From assembly GCA_003996215.1 (NCBI GenBank), contig QJPP01000818.1, positions 62,001 through 126,000 of the forward strand: a DNA stretch of 64,000 nt, written 5' to 3'. Positions 9,905-22,266 of this stretch are shown piece by piece. The stretch comes from Jaltomata sinuosa (lineage: Eukaryota; Streptophyta; Magnoliopsida; Solanales; Solanaceae). A program made the position numbers and the translations under genes. The notes under the pieces are model-generated. The model did not search any database. It was given only the letters and a program-made list of their open reading frames with translations, and was not told where the DNA came from. The stretch's first letter is position 1. The number at the start of each line of letters is the position of its first letter.

Positions 9905-11053
9905 CTGACAGTTTGATGCAATGACTTCCCATTCCTGAGAAGAAGTGGAAAGGGATTACCATGGATTTTATGGTTGGTTTGCCACGTACTTCCTGTGGTT
10001 TTGATTCCATTATGGTTATTCTGGATCAGCTGACTATGTTGGATCACTTTTTGATGATTCAGACTTTCTATTGTGCCGAGAGGTTAGCTTAGATATACAT
10101 TTTTGAGGTTATTCGGTTGCAGGGGGTCCCAACTTTTATCATTTCACACTGTGGAACTCAGTTCACATCTCAGTTTTGGAGGGCTATTCAGCGAGATTTT
10201 GGTACATAGGTTTAGCTTAGTACTGGTTTCCACCCACAGACAGATGGCCAGTCCGAGAGGACCATTCAGGTCCTGGAGGACATGCTTTAAGCTTGTGTTC
10301 TTGACTTTGGAGGTTATGGGATCAGGTTATGCCATTGGATGAGTTTGCTTATAATAATAGCTTTCATTCGAGCATTAACATGGAACCATTTGAGGCTTTG
10401 TATAGTAGGAGTTGTAGATCACCGATCGGTTAGTTTGATAGTTTAGAGTCCAGATCGCAAAGTATAAATTTGCTTAGAGATTCCTTAGACCGAGTCTGTT
10501 TGATTCAGTATAGACATAGAGTAGCCCAGAGTAGGCAAAAGACTTACGCTGATCGTAGACTTCCTGCCTTGGACTTCAGTATTGGTGACTTGGTATTCCT
10601 TCAAGTATAGCCCATGAAGGGTGTGATGAGATTTGGTCAGCGAGGCAAGCTTAGCCGCAGGTTCATTGGGATATTTGAGATTTTGTAGAGGGTTGGTAGT
10701 GTTGCCTATATGTTAGCTTTACCTCTGACATTTTTAGCTATGCATCCAGTTTTCCATGTCTCGATGTTGCGCTGTTATATTTAAGATGAGTCTCATGTGT
10801 TTCATTAGGATTTGGTTTAGTTAGATAAGAGTTTATCTGTTGTTGAGGAGCCGATACCTATTCTGGCCAAAGATATCAGGAGATTGAGATCTAGGGAGAT
10901 TTTGGTTGTGAAATTTTAGTGGAGGTATCGTCCGGTCGAGGAGGCTACTTAGAAGACCAAAGTGAGTGGCATGCTCATTATCTACAGTTGTTTGAGACTT
11001 CAGGTACTCCTTTCTTCTTGACTTTTGAGACCAAAAGTCTTTTTAGTAGTGGA
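9905..11053 (+). pseudogene. Element F1 integrase and chromodomain relic
   Basis: The translation shows the Tekay/Del integrase core: 'WKGITMDFMVGLPRTSCGFDS', then 'VILDQLTM', 'RLQGVPTFIISHCGTQFTS' and 'FHPQTDGQSERTIQ'. The second catalytic aspartate (normally S-D-R-G) is histidine here, and stop codons are scattered. Further on come 'SPMKGVMRFGQRGKL'-like sequence and a chromodomain remnant with 'WRYRPVEEAT', the part that in intact chromoviruses is thought to bind histone marks and guide insertion. Confidence 0.78.
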
Positions 11054-14000
11054 TGTTATGATGACCCTTCCAGTCACCTTTGCATTTACGCATTCATTAT
11101 ATTATTAAAGCTTTCCTGTAGCAGCCCTAATTCATTTATGGCTTACTGGGACCGATAGTTCGGTTCCCTGATCGCTCATTTGGTTTTTTTGGCTGCTTGG
11201 CTATTTTAGAGCCTTAACATAGAATATCGTTAACTTTAGTCACCACTCTTAGCTAACGTGCTCGGAATCAAATTCTGACAGTTCTTTAGCTCTGGAGCAT
11301 TGAGTTTGGTCTAGTTGGACCTTTAGTTGAGGCCTAAGAACTTTGGTGTGGGTTTTGTGTTGGTTTTTCCTATTTTTAGGCCATGTGTAGTTAGAAGTGT
11401 AACTTTGGTCAGCTTTCGATGATCGGAGTGTCGGATTTAAAATCTGACGATTCCATTAGCTCCATAATATTGAGTTTGGATTAGTTAGATGGTTGGTTTG
11501 GGTCCTGGGTATCCCGGGTTCATTTCAAGTGTTCAGTTGCTTATTAGTTAGTGTTGACTTGGGTCACATTTCTTCGAAACGACCTTGATTGGAAGTTTCA
11601 TCGATTCCATTGAGTCCGGAATATCTTTTCCACTCTGTCAGCATTATTGATTTTTGAGTATCGATTTCCGATTGTGCCTAGAATGCCCCATTGAGTTTTC
11701 AAAAAGTTGCAGATTTTTCTGTTGTAGGTACAGGCCTCAGGCCTTAATCGCGACCGCGAGCCTCCTCCCTTACGACCGCGATGAAGCACCTGGTCCCTTG
11801 TTCTTCACAATCGCGTGATCGCCTGTTGCAATCACGATGAAGCTTCTCCCTCTTTGTTCTTCGCAACCACATGGCTAGTCTTCACGATCATGATGGTCTA
11901 GCTAGCGTGGTCCTCGTGAGTGCGAGGGGTCCCTTCGCGATCGCGATGAAGGACCCCTGGGTAGTATATAAGTTTTTTCACATTGTCTCTTTCATTCCAA
12001 ATACAAATTCTCTATTGTCGTAAGCTCAAAACTCGTCCAAACTCTGTATTTCTTCAATTCTTGGTGTTGGGGTGAATATTCCTTGCTTGTGATCGTTCCT
12101 CCATCATTATTTGTAAGTTTTATCAGCTATTCTCTGTTGCATTTGCTCATTTGATTCTTCAATTGTTCTTATAATGGGCTGGCTGGTTTGAGCCAATTCC
12201 TTGGCCAAATTCTCTCTAAAATCTGAGCATGCACACCTTGGAGTGTGGTGATCATGTTGTGCGCTTTCATTTTTGGTTTTGGGTTGACCCAACTATTATT
12301 ATAGTGATATGAGTGTCGTTGGACTCATCTTGATATATTATTAATGTTTGTGATAGTTTGATCATCGTTCGAGGCTTCTCAGAGCGAGTTGGGCTTGGAT
12401 ATCATTTTCCCAGCAGTTTGTTATCAGACTACAGGTAGTTTACGGTTTATACTCTTTAGACTTTGCATATACAGAATAAAATTGTATTAATGGGCATCCT
12501 TGGGTTGGGTTTACTAGTTGGTACAACAGACCTTGACCACTTTATTCATGTCCGATTTCTTTTCTTTCTCAGTTGATTGTAGTACTTGCGATAGATGATA
12601 TTATAACCCTTGTGGTCCTGTGAGGCCTTATATTGACTTTGGAACATAGATGGTGGGATATTAAGAATGTCTGTGAGTCCCGGACATCGTTATTATTGCT
12701 ATAGCGTTGGCTATCTGTTCTGCAGAATGGTTGGAGCCTATGGAGGGACGATAGGTTGATTGTGAGCCGTTGTGCTATTGATTGTGATTGAGCATGCCAT
12801 TATCATGCATATAAAAGGATTTTCTTTATGATTAAACTACAGTTTTGGCTTTGGTCCTACTATCAGTGATTTCTAAATCTTGCATAGCCCATGTGGCCCA
12901 TTTTTGGTAAAAATGATTATGAAATGGTTTGGTATCATCTTAATGGATCTTCTTGGGGTAAGAAAAGTTAAAAGAGAGATTTGTTACAATTTTCCTACTA
13001 TATATTAGACCCAGTTGAACCGAGGTTCTAAATTGACCCCTTATGGATGAGAAATGATATTAGACTCGGTAAAGCAGAGCATCTGACTTGATTTACTACT
13101 GTTTTACACTCGGATACGCCTGGGCACCCTTGAAGGGGATTTATGAGACTTATTTCATTGATTTAGACCTGGATGGAATTCAGGAATGCATTTTGAGCAT
13201 TTGAGCACTATTTAGGATCCGATGGCCTTTCAGACTGATATTTTGAGGTTAGAGTGTAGTATGTGTTCTACTAGTAGACCTCCATGGACCCTGTTATCTC
13301 GGACCAAGTGTTATGGGCAAAAAGGTGACTGGGGGTAGGGATGTACGGCGGAGTAGATGTACTCGAGAGAAGTCCTTTCATGGACCCTGCCTTTATTGGA
13401 CCTTTGGGAAAACCCAAAGGGGGTAACATACTGACACTGTGGTTACAAGTGGTTTGTCATATCATTCATTTGTGTAAGGTCCCACCCTTGTTTTCTATTT
13501 ATTGATTGTGCGCTCCTCTAGTATGGGCTGTCGGAGGTTTTGTCTTCACTTGCTTGCATTTCTTGGGTGTATAGGCGCCCATGGAATTATACTTTGACTT
13601 ATTGTTATTATATCACGGTATTGGTTCCTGTTATGGTTTCTAGTGAGATTGGAGATTGTTAAGATTGCTTTTAGGCTTTTAACTGTTGGATTCTGACTTG
13701 AGATTTGTATGTCTATTTGGGGTTATCGTATCTTGTATTAAAGCATGATTATCATTATTTTTTCTCTACTTTTCTCTCCATTTTAGGTTACTGGTATACT
13801 GCCTACTTTCTAAACACTTCTTTATATACTTGTTATTGCGAGGATCTCGGGTTGTGATTCTTCCTTTCGCCTATGATTGTGTTATAGAAGCTAGCCATGT
13901 ATGTTGTTCCTATTTGTATTCCTTCCGTGCTAGCTTCCATGTGCTTATTCATTGCCTTCTTTGACTAATTGCTTTCTATTCTACTTATTGCTTCTCTTTT

Positions 14001-14514
14001 ATTTAATAAGTGTCCAGTCGTCCTATGATACCTATTGGGTACCGGTTGCTTTACAATTGGTGCTCATAATACACTCTGCATCTTTTGGTGCAGATCCTAG
14101 TGTGGGCCATCGCAGCTAGATCATAGGATTCATGCTTGGAGATCTTTTGGACTATCCAGACTGAGGGTGAGCTCTTGGCAATCGAAGCTTAGCTTTAGTT
14201 TATCTTCTGTAACATGTACTTTGTTACTACTTGGAGACAGTGTGTATATATTATTTTTGATGCTTCATACTCATTATATTTCTGGCTCTATACTATGATA
14301 CCAGGTTTTGGGGTTTGGTTTATCTTCCTAATATGTATATATATTCCTATTATCTATCTTTTCATCTTGTTCCTTTGATTCCCCTTGATTATATCGTTTC
14401 TTCCTCTTAACTGTTAGCTAGTAGCCTATTACTAATCATTTTGGGCCACGGGGATTGGTTCACCTATTGGGGGTATTGTAGGTGTCATCATGATCGAGAA
14501 ATTGGGTCATGACA
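11054..14514 (+). mobile_element. 3' LTR of element F1 (~3.46 kb)
   Basis: It starts TGTTATGATGACCC just after the chromodomain region and ends GGGTCATGACA. No coding sequence is seen. Its first ~370 bp match 40766-41141 (shared 'accgatagtt', 'attttagagccttaac' and 'tcagaatcaaattct'-like stretches), which is another copy of this LTR start. The length is large but within the range known for Tekay-type LTRs. The outer end is inferred from the CA end and the change of sequence type. Confidence 0.65.
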
Positions 14515-15320
14515 ATATTTGAGGCCTAATCACTAATGAGTTTGAGAGAGATGGGTTGCGAATTTATTCAAGACCCATCAGAATCAATTAAATAAAAGAG
14601 AGGAAAAAATAATTGTGAGGGAGGCGAGATGAGTTGCGAATTAATCCAAAACTCATTGTGAAAAAGATAGAGCAAAAAAACGTGAAAAGAAAGAACAAAT
14701 TATTTCGAGTTTACAAGAGATGAACAAATGCCTGTAACACTAGACGAGCTTTAGGCATGATTAAATAATTAATAATAATAAAAAATCTCATTTCTATTAA
14801 AGATGCAGTTACACACCTTTATCTTGAGACGCTTTAATAATAAATAAATAATTTATCAAATAAAAATAATAAAATTTCAAGGATGCGGTTACGCACCTTG
14901 GCCAAATTATTAATAATTAATTCTAACTAATTTAGACTAAGAATGCGCTTACGCATCTAAGTTAGGACCAATAAAAGTTCAACAATTAAAAAGATGAGAA
15001 AACCATGGCTTGTAACATAATTTACCCAAAAAAAATTAAGCTAAGTATAAGTCAATAAAAGCGACCGTACTAGAACAATGAGACTCGAGGGGTGCCTCAT
15101 ACCTTCCTCTCGATCAATAGCATTCCTTACCTGGTCTTTTGTTTTCATAGATCAAAATAAAGAGTCATTTCCATTTGATTTGAGATTTAAAAAGGTAACT
15201 TGGAACACCATAATTCAATTCCCAGTGGTGACTGCAAACAAGTTAATAAAATAATCCCTATTCAATATCATCATTTTAATTGAAAAAACCCTTCATCAAT
15301 CTTTCGTTCGAAAAAAAGTG
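14515..15320 (+). mobile_element. Tat/Ogre-type LTR 3' fragment with degenerate PBS
   Basis: AT-rich sequence with repeated 'gatgcggttacgcacc'-like phrases (14806, 14881, 14942) leads to 'gaggggtgcctcataccttcc' and 'ccagtggtgactgc'. These phrases are typical of the R-U5 end of Tat/Ogre LTRs in Solanaceae and have counterparts near 45090-45250 in element E. The end near 15315-15330 resembles a decayed LTR/PBS junction. No coding sequence is present. Confidence 0.6.
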
Positions 15321-18300
15321 TGTGGCACCGAGTCAGGAAGTATTTGGGCATATCTGAAGAAGTTGCACTCTTAAAAGAAATCTACCTCGATTAACCATGA
15401 GTAAGAAGTACCATCATCGAGCCGTGATGTAAAACCAAGCACTTCTTGGGAGGTAACCCAAGAATTTACCCTTATTTTGCACAGTTTTCATTTTGGTGTT
15501 ACTTTGTGTGTTGTTTTTGTTAAAGTTTGTAGGTAGGACAAAGCTAGGGATGTTGGAAATATGCATAGGAATTGAGCAACTTCAGGCACGCAACAGGAGA
15601 AATGCACAATGAGAAGTGCACTTCGCATGGGCCATCACACTTCACAACAGATTCACCATCCAACATTCAATACCACGTGCGATGGGTTATGCAATCTCAC
15701 ATCACATTATGCATATCTCACCATAGATCGCATGAAAAAGATAGAACTTTGGAAAATATAAAGGAGTTTGGTACCTTGATGTGTGATTAGCATGTGGCCC
15801 ACATCATCAATTGTGTGTATCACATGACATTTCGCACTACCAACCAGAACACTTGCAATTTCTCTAAAATTCAGCCCATCATGCGACAATCAAGGCAGTT
15901 AGCAGACCTCATTGTGTGCTTTGCATGATATTTCGCACAGCGGTAGGCAGACCACTGGCAACAACCCCCTCACCTGCTTGTGCAAATGCTAGGGCATTCC
16001 GCCATAGCCCATGTGCCCATGGAGTACTCTCTTCACTTTAAACTCAAGTGTCATTGAGGAAATGTTCTTTTTATGTTTGGGGGTGCTTAAATTGCACTTA
16101 AATTGATCAATTAATTCATAATCGCCTTGTTAATAGAATATTAGCAATAAACTCTGAGGGTTTTCTTAATACCACAGTTCTTTCCCAGGGAGCAAAATGT
16201 TTTCTTTATTTTTCTTTTTTCTTTTTTGTTTTTGTGTCAAACCAGGTTGGTGTTTTCCTATGATAGATTGAGAGGCAACTTTCTCAAGGGAAAATTCCAA
16301 GTTTTAGTTTTAATTTGAGTCCGTGGTTTGCTTGTCCCGAAATGGACCCACCAAAATTTTTTCATGGCAAAAAGTTTTTTGAAAATTGAGGAAAGAGGGA
16401 AAATTAATTTTAAAGAAAGCATTCTCTTGTCATGACTTGCACACTCTCAATTTGGCTTGATTGATTCACAAATAAGTGTATAACGAACTCAAAATAGCTT
16501 TTCAAAAGTCAGTTGTCCCAATTGATTTTGAGACTAATGTGGAAATTTCTTGTGATGTGATGCCTTGTGTTGTGAGGTTGTCCTTTGATTCTTGTGCATG
16601 TGTGTAATCTAGAACTTTCCCTGAATGTAATTTAAGGAAAAATCCTAGATGTGACCAAGCTTGAAAGATGATATTAGGCCCTTTTTCAATAGCCACTTTA
16701 GCCAAATGACTTCCCTTGACATTGACCTTAGTGATCCCCATTGAGCTTGTGGCCTTTATTTGGCACATTGTTAACACCTTGACCCTTTTTGGAAATTCTA
16801 TTCTTGCAACCATCCTCCCTAGTGGCTCGAAAGTTAAATATAGGCTAAAACCCTATGTTTAGAGGGGGGGAATTGAAATGATAACATAGGCAAATGCCTA
16901 AGTTTGGGGATGTATGTACTCAATGTGGAGAAGAAAAGGAATGTAATTCAAGTGCAAGGTAGCACCTTGTGTTGAATTTAAAATTGCTCCAAAAGACCAA
17001 ATGCAATGAGTAAAATGATTTGAAAAAGAATTGGTACTACCAAGTGAAGGTGATACAAGGAGGTTGAATGATCAAGAGAAAAGGGAAAAGCTTGGGTTGT
17101 GTGAGGGAGAAATAAGGTGAAGTCAAAGTTCAAAAATATGAGTGGTGTTCAAAATGATAACAAAGAGTGTTAGGGAGGTTTAATCACTTGAGCCAAATGC
17201 AATTTTCACCTTAGCCCTAGCCAATATACTAACTCGCAAGTCCTTTGTGATTCTGTGATTTGTCACTCTACATTAGTGGCCATTTACATGAAGCGCAAGC
17301 CTATGGTTTGACATGTGTGCACTTGAACTCCTTTGAGAGAGTGAGAGTCTTTTTGGTTCTCTTATAATCCGTTATATTGTGAATTGCATGATTATGAGTG
17401 GGATTCTCTCTTGTGGTGAGTGGCATCATGCACTCGAATTGAAATATGAAGTCTCTATTTCAATTAAGAAGAATGAATGAGACAAGTTGTGTGGTGAATC
17501 TCGAGGTAAACCTTGATGGTCCATGCCAATGACCTAAGAAGCTTAATCTTGTTTTGAATGGCAAATCCCCCTGTTTTTGAGTGAGAAATGAAGTCCTTTT
17601 GATGATTGTTTTGAAATGATCAATTGCCTTGAGAATGTGGTGGTCCAAATTGAGATAAGCATTGTAGTTGAGTCTTTTTCTTTGTTATTTTTCTTTGTTA
17701 TTTTTCTTAGTTTTTAGAATATATTTATCTTTTGTGCCTTGATTGAGTTTTAGAGCATAAATCATTCCTTACCTTGTGAGTATCTTGCTTGATGACAAGC
17801 AATAGTTCAAGTTTGGTCATTTGATAAGTCAGTAATCTACCAAATTATTGAGTCTTTAATCATGAATTATTGCTATGTTTTGATAAGATTTAGAGGTTCT
17901 TATGGCCTTTATTGATATGAATGCACGTATTCGTGGTCAAAAGTAGAAAACAAGGAATTTGACCCAAAATATCTCAAAAGGAGTTGAAGTGTGAAATTGA
18001 TCAAGAGAGATGAAGATTCTGCCAAGATGTGCAGCTGCTGTGTGACAGGCACGATTTTTGTGCGGTCCGTACCTCCTTCCGCATGAAGCTCAGAAGAAGA
18101 ATAAGAATTTGCAAAGGGTTGCGACCATCGTGCGACATGCACAATGCATGGTGCGGTTTGTACTCCACTTTACACAATACCTGAAGTTCAAGCTAAGTCA
18201 ATGTTCTACTGAGGCGGAGTTGTATGATGTGCACAACGAGACATGATAGACGCACGTCGTGGTACACACCTCTCGAGGGGCATTTTTGTCCACTTTTATA

Positions 18301-18385
18301 TGATGAATTAGAAACGTTCTAAAACCCAATTTAAGCATAGTTTTTCATAGTTTTGAAGAGTTAGTTTTTTAGTATTGACGTAGCC
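15321..18385 (+). mobile_element. Athila-type 3' region and LTR start
   Basis: The phrase 'agcacttcttgggaggtaac' at 15440 is a hallmark downstream of Athila coding sequence. 'cttgatgacaagcaatagtt' near 17789 is the conserved stretch just before the Athila polypurine tract and LTR. From ~17815 the sequence reads as LTR ('tttgataagtc'). Both parts contain 'tgcgacatgcacaatg'-like wording typical of these LTRs. There is no ORF of weight. Boundaries are approximate. Confidence 0.65.
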
Positions 18386-20103
18386 TTGAATCGTGGTTTG
18401 ACCGAGTCAGCCTAGCAACCTAAGTTCTATGACTCCATTCGATGAATCATGATCCATTTCACGGGTCCGTTCTGTTGACCCGTAGAAATGGATTTGCAAC
18501 CCAAGCTTCCAGCCTGAGTTCAACGAATGGCAAACAACGACTCATCATTCAGATAACGACTCATAGACTGAGTCGTGGTCACTGTAAGTTGACCATTTTC
18601 CAGCTTTTTCCCCATTAAATCCCAGGGTCATTTTGGTTATTTCCCACTCTATTATGTATTAAGTGAAATCGTTTTGACTACTTTTAGAAAGGTTTTCACC
18701 CATATTACCCTAAGTTCATCCCAAGTTCCTCATTCTCCTCCCAAAAAGGAAAATCTCTATTCAAGCTCAAGTCTCCAAGCTCCAAGTAAAGTCTCCAAAT
18801 CTTTTTCATTGAAGTGGGTAATATTCACCTGAGGTATGTGGGTCTTTAGCAATGGGTTTCTTCCACCCTTTTGCCCAAAATCCCTAACTTATGAATTTGA
18901 ATTATGAAGTTATGAAACTAGGTTTTTGAACCAAAATTGGGGAAAGTTTATAAAATCAGTTTCTATATTTAAATTCATGGTTTCTTATTGATTATTCATG
19001 ATTTGATTATGATTCTTTCATTGATTTTGAAAGTCCAAGCATGAAAGCTGATTTCTGGCGTGAAACCATGAATTTACATGTCTTCAAGAGGAAATTAGCA
19101 TGATTAGCTATCATAGCACTTATGAACTTATGAAACTGCATGTATGATTCTTCAAGTATGAATTTGGTATGAAAAGCATGTTTTGAGCTATGGCTAAGCT
19201 AAGCCTTTAAATTATGACTTTGAATTGCATAGCATCAAATATGTCTTTTACTTTTCAAAATAGCTTTAGCATTTGATATGTCATTGGTTTTTTTTCTTAG
19301 CTTTGGCATCAGATATGTCATTGCTTTTAAACAGCTTTGGCATCAGATATGTCATTGGTATTATATGATCTATATGTATATTTTTGGGAGTAGTATTAGC
19401 ACCGAGTTGGACGGGTGAGAGTACCCATGAGTAGTATACATCATATTCCATGTAGCTCATATGGTCTATGTCGGTTATAGAACCTCCCACATAAACAATT
19501 TATGATTAAAGTTGCATTTGACTCTAAATCAGATTTCAGATTTATTACTTATGATTATGCTTTGGCTTATGATATTTTAGAGTCATTGCATTCAATTATT
19601 CTTTAAAAGCATGATTTCAGTTATTCAAGTATACTTAGCATGTTTTCACCATGTTCATGCATTGCTCAGATACTTAGTACATTCCATAGTACTAATGCAT
19701 ATTGCACTGTATCCTTTTATGATGCAAACTCAGGTGTTCCTACTCAGATCCGTGGCTAAAGATCCGGCCACTCCTACTCAGCTATTGGTGAGTCCTCATA
19801 GTCCGAGGGCTAGGCTCCACCTCAGTTTTATGTATTCTTTATTTTCAGATGTTCGCGTTAGTTGGGGGTATTGTTCCAACAACTCTCTATGATAGTGGAG
19901 GCTTTTCAGACATAGACCTTATGAGATGATTTCTAAGTGGTACTTCGTAATTGACTTCTATTTACGATATTTTGAGTTTCTATCTTAGATTGCTTCCGCT
20001 TATCTTTTGTTATGCTTGAGAATGCTATGACCAAGGGTTAGCTTGGGATCCTTGTGGTCCCAAGTCCCGTGTTATGACTAGGGGGTAACCTCGGGGTGTG
20101 ACA
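18386..20103 (+). mobile_element. LTR fragment of the G-like family, plus orientation
   Basis: It ends GGGGTGTGACA at 20103 after 'cccaagtcccgtgttatgac', matching in reverse the start of G's LTRs ('cgggacccaagatcac'). Stretches such as 'aagctcaagtctcc' and 'tttgcccaaaatccc' also match G read in reverse. The TGTAACACC start is missing, so it is 5'-truncated; the left edge is approximate. A short tandem of 'agctttggcatcagatatgtcatt' type units lies at 19262-19360. Confidence 0.6.
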
Positions 20104-21251
20104 ATAATTGTCTGATTAATCTACCTAGCAAGCATAATCTATGAAATACTGAAATCTACACAAGCTAGGGTTACTGAGTTCTATACATGACTATACTAAT
20201 TCTCCAAGAAATATGAAATAGATATCAATATAAGAAGTAGAATCTGAATTACAATGAATCTCAAAGATTTAGGAGGCCTAGGTCTGAACAAATTCATGGA
20301 GATCTGAAGAATTGGCTACATTCTAGGGACCTAATGGGTGAAAGGAACCCACTAGTGAAATCCTAAATACCCGGAGAAGAACTACGGAGGAATCCTTTGG
20401 ATTTTGGGGCTGAACTTGAAGAGGACCTCTGCTTGTTCTTGAGAGAAAATTGTCGCCTCTTTTGTTTCTTTTCTTTCTAAGACTGATGATTTTTGGGAGA
20501 ATAGAGGTTTTAGGTAGTTATTGACTCATTAATTAGGCTTATATTTGTCAAAATATGATAGTTCTAGCTTTAAAAGAGGTAGGAAAAGTCTAAAATACTG
20601 GGAAAGTTAAAACAACTCTACTGAAAATCGCAACTCAGGGATCAAGGTTTGGTTGATGGACTGTAGTCCTGGATGATGGGCTATCAACTGAGTCATGGTC
20701 CTATCTAGGGGCCTTGGGGGTTCTCTGATTTGTGGGAACCATGACTCCAGAGGATGGATCGTACTCCTGAATGACATTTCATCATGTGGCACGTGGTTCT
20801 TGGGACTTTAGTCTCATCTGAGGATTCCACTAGTCAAGGGATGGACCGTGGTTTTTAAGTACGGTCCGTAACCCAGCTCATGGTTTTTGGGATAAGGGCT
20901 AAGGGTCTCTGAGGTTCTGGTTATATGATTCCACAAGACGGACCATGGTCCTGAACTATGGTTCATCGTGTGACTCGTGGTTACTGAGCCTTGGACTGAT
21001 GGTCCTCTAATTAAGGGAAACCACGAGTGATAGGATGGTTCATGGTTCTAAACTACAGTCCATGATCTGACTCGTGGTTCCTGGGGCATGAACTGGGGGT
21101 CTATTGGAAATGGGGACTACAATTAAGACAACGGACCGTGGTTCCATACTATGGTCCGTGATCTTAATTGTGGTTCTTGGAACTTGAATTTTTCTGAAAT
21201 TTTTCCTATTAAGTACAATCTAGTAGCTGGCTCGGACTCTGGGGTGTTACA
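20104..21251 (-). mobile_element. LTR fragment, minus orientation, ending TGTAACACC
   Basis: The right end reads ggggtgttaca (21241-21251), the start of a TGTAACACC-type LTR on the minus strand. The interior carries degenerate ~97-bp repeats like those in G's LTR. No coding capacity is seen. The left edge is simply where the preceding LTR ends. Confidence 0.55.
20600..21190. repeat. Degenerate ~97-bp tandem units
   Basis: A 'cgtggttc(t)tggg'-like phrase recurs at about 20694, 20792, 20880, 20976, 21073 and 21170, spacings 88-98 bp. Between copies are paired 'ggaccgtgg' and 'ggtccgt' motifs in opposite orientation. Similar modules occur in both G LTRs (33620-34160 and 38660-39190) and at 18390-18580. 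Confidence 0.65.
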
Positions 21252-21295
21252 TAAAGTTTCTTGGATGCTAGCCCATGCAATTGGTAGGAAGGCAT
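21252..21295. other. Short unassigned spacer
   Basis: 44 bp between two LTR ends (ggtgttaca at 21251 and tgtcacgcc at 21296). I see no feature in it; it may be remnant host DNA or a further LTR fragment. Confidence 0.4.
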
Positions 21296-21388
21296 TGTCA
21301 CGCCCTGGGAGAGGCGTGACTGACACTCATTACCTTGTTCGATCGAGTTAGAAATTGAAACATACTAGATGACTAAACTATGGGCCTA

Positions 21389-22033
21389 TGATAATGGAAA
21401 TTAAGCAAACAAGAAAGAAGGAGGAAAAAATATGAGAATTAATAACTAGGAATTGAAATTATGGGCAACAAGGGGCTAAAACCCTCACCTCCCAATTGAT
21501 TCCAACAAATAGAAACTAATTCAACTCAAATAATCAAGGAAAACTAAATGAAATCCACAAGTGGGAGACCTTCGATTAATTAAGCAAAGAAGTTAAACTA
21601 ACAATCAAGAGAGTCACCCTAATCACTCACTAATTCCTTAAGGGAATTACACTAAGCCTTACACTAGAAACTACAAGTTTTAGAGTATCAATCTTCAATA
21701 TGCAAAAACTAGTCTTCCAAAATGAAGAAAAGCTACTACTTATACTAGGGAATAAGAAGACACTAGCTAATACAGTTTTGCCCTTAATGAAGTAAGGGCC
21801 TTGTTTGGTTGCCTTCTTTTGGGAATTCTTGAATTCCTCCTTTCACCTCACTTTAATGGACCACCTACACATTGTATGTTTTCCTTTGAGATTCTTCAAG
21901 CTTCTCCAACGCTTCCCTTTTCATGAACATTGCTTGAAGGTCTTGGAGCTTTTTAGCTTGACTACGTGTGAAAGGACTTGACGGATAAGTGTCATCCAAG
22001 ATAGTACCATCCATTCTTTCCAATCTAGTATCA
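21389..22033 (-). mobile_element. 3' LTR of element B
   Basis: 645 bp, starting TGATACTAG (22033) and ending CCATTATCA (21389) on the minus strand. The first ~170 nt still code for the polyprotein tail. The polypurine tract tcaagaaggggagga (minus strand) lies at 22034-22048. Confidence 0.93.
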
Positions 22034-22266
22034 TCCTCCCCTTCTTGAAAAGTATTCGTCCTCGAATCCAATGGATCACCTACAACACAAGGAGAAAGAT
22101 CACTAACATTGAAAACATTATAAACATTATACTCACTTGGTAAGTCAATCATGTATGCATTGTCATTTATCGCTTGAGCACTTTGAAGGGTCCATCTCCC
22201 CTTGGGCTTAGCTTTCCTTTTCGAACTTGTGGGAACCTCTCCTTTCAGAAATGAACCCTCACCCAA
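21865..22266 (-). pseudogene. Element B polyprotein C-terminal tail, reading into the 3' LTR
   Basis: The 133-codon frame begins in the integrase C-terminal region ('INDNAYMIDLPSEYNVYNVF', 'NVSDLSPCV'), passes 'DSRTNTFQEGEDDT' at the polypurine tract and continues about 55 codons inside the LTR with 'PFTRSQAKKLQDLQAMFMK'. Plant CRM elements are known for a polyprotein end (CR motif) that overlaps the 3' LTR, which supports but does not prove that assignment. It is in a different frame from the integrase core, and the segment around 22200-22260 is scrambled relative to related integrases. Confidence 0.8.

Larger units (their letters stand above)
9852..14514 (+). mobile_element. Element F1: decayed Tekay/Del-type chromovirus 3' part
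   Basis: Plus-strand integrase and chromodomain relics are followed by a long LTR. Element A inserted into the integrase, so the 5' part of F1 is to the left of A and outside the window. Stops are frequent and one catalytic residue is lost, so this is one of the older layers. Confidence 0.75.
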
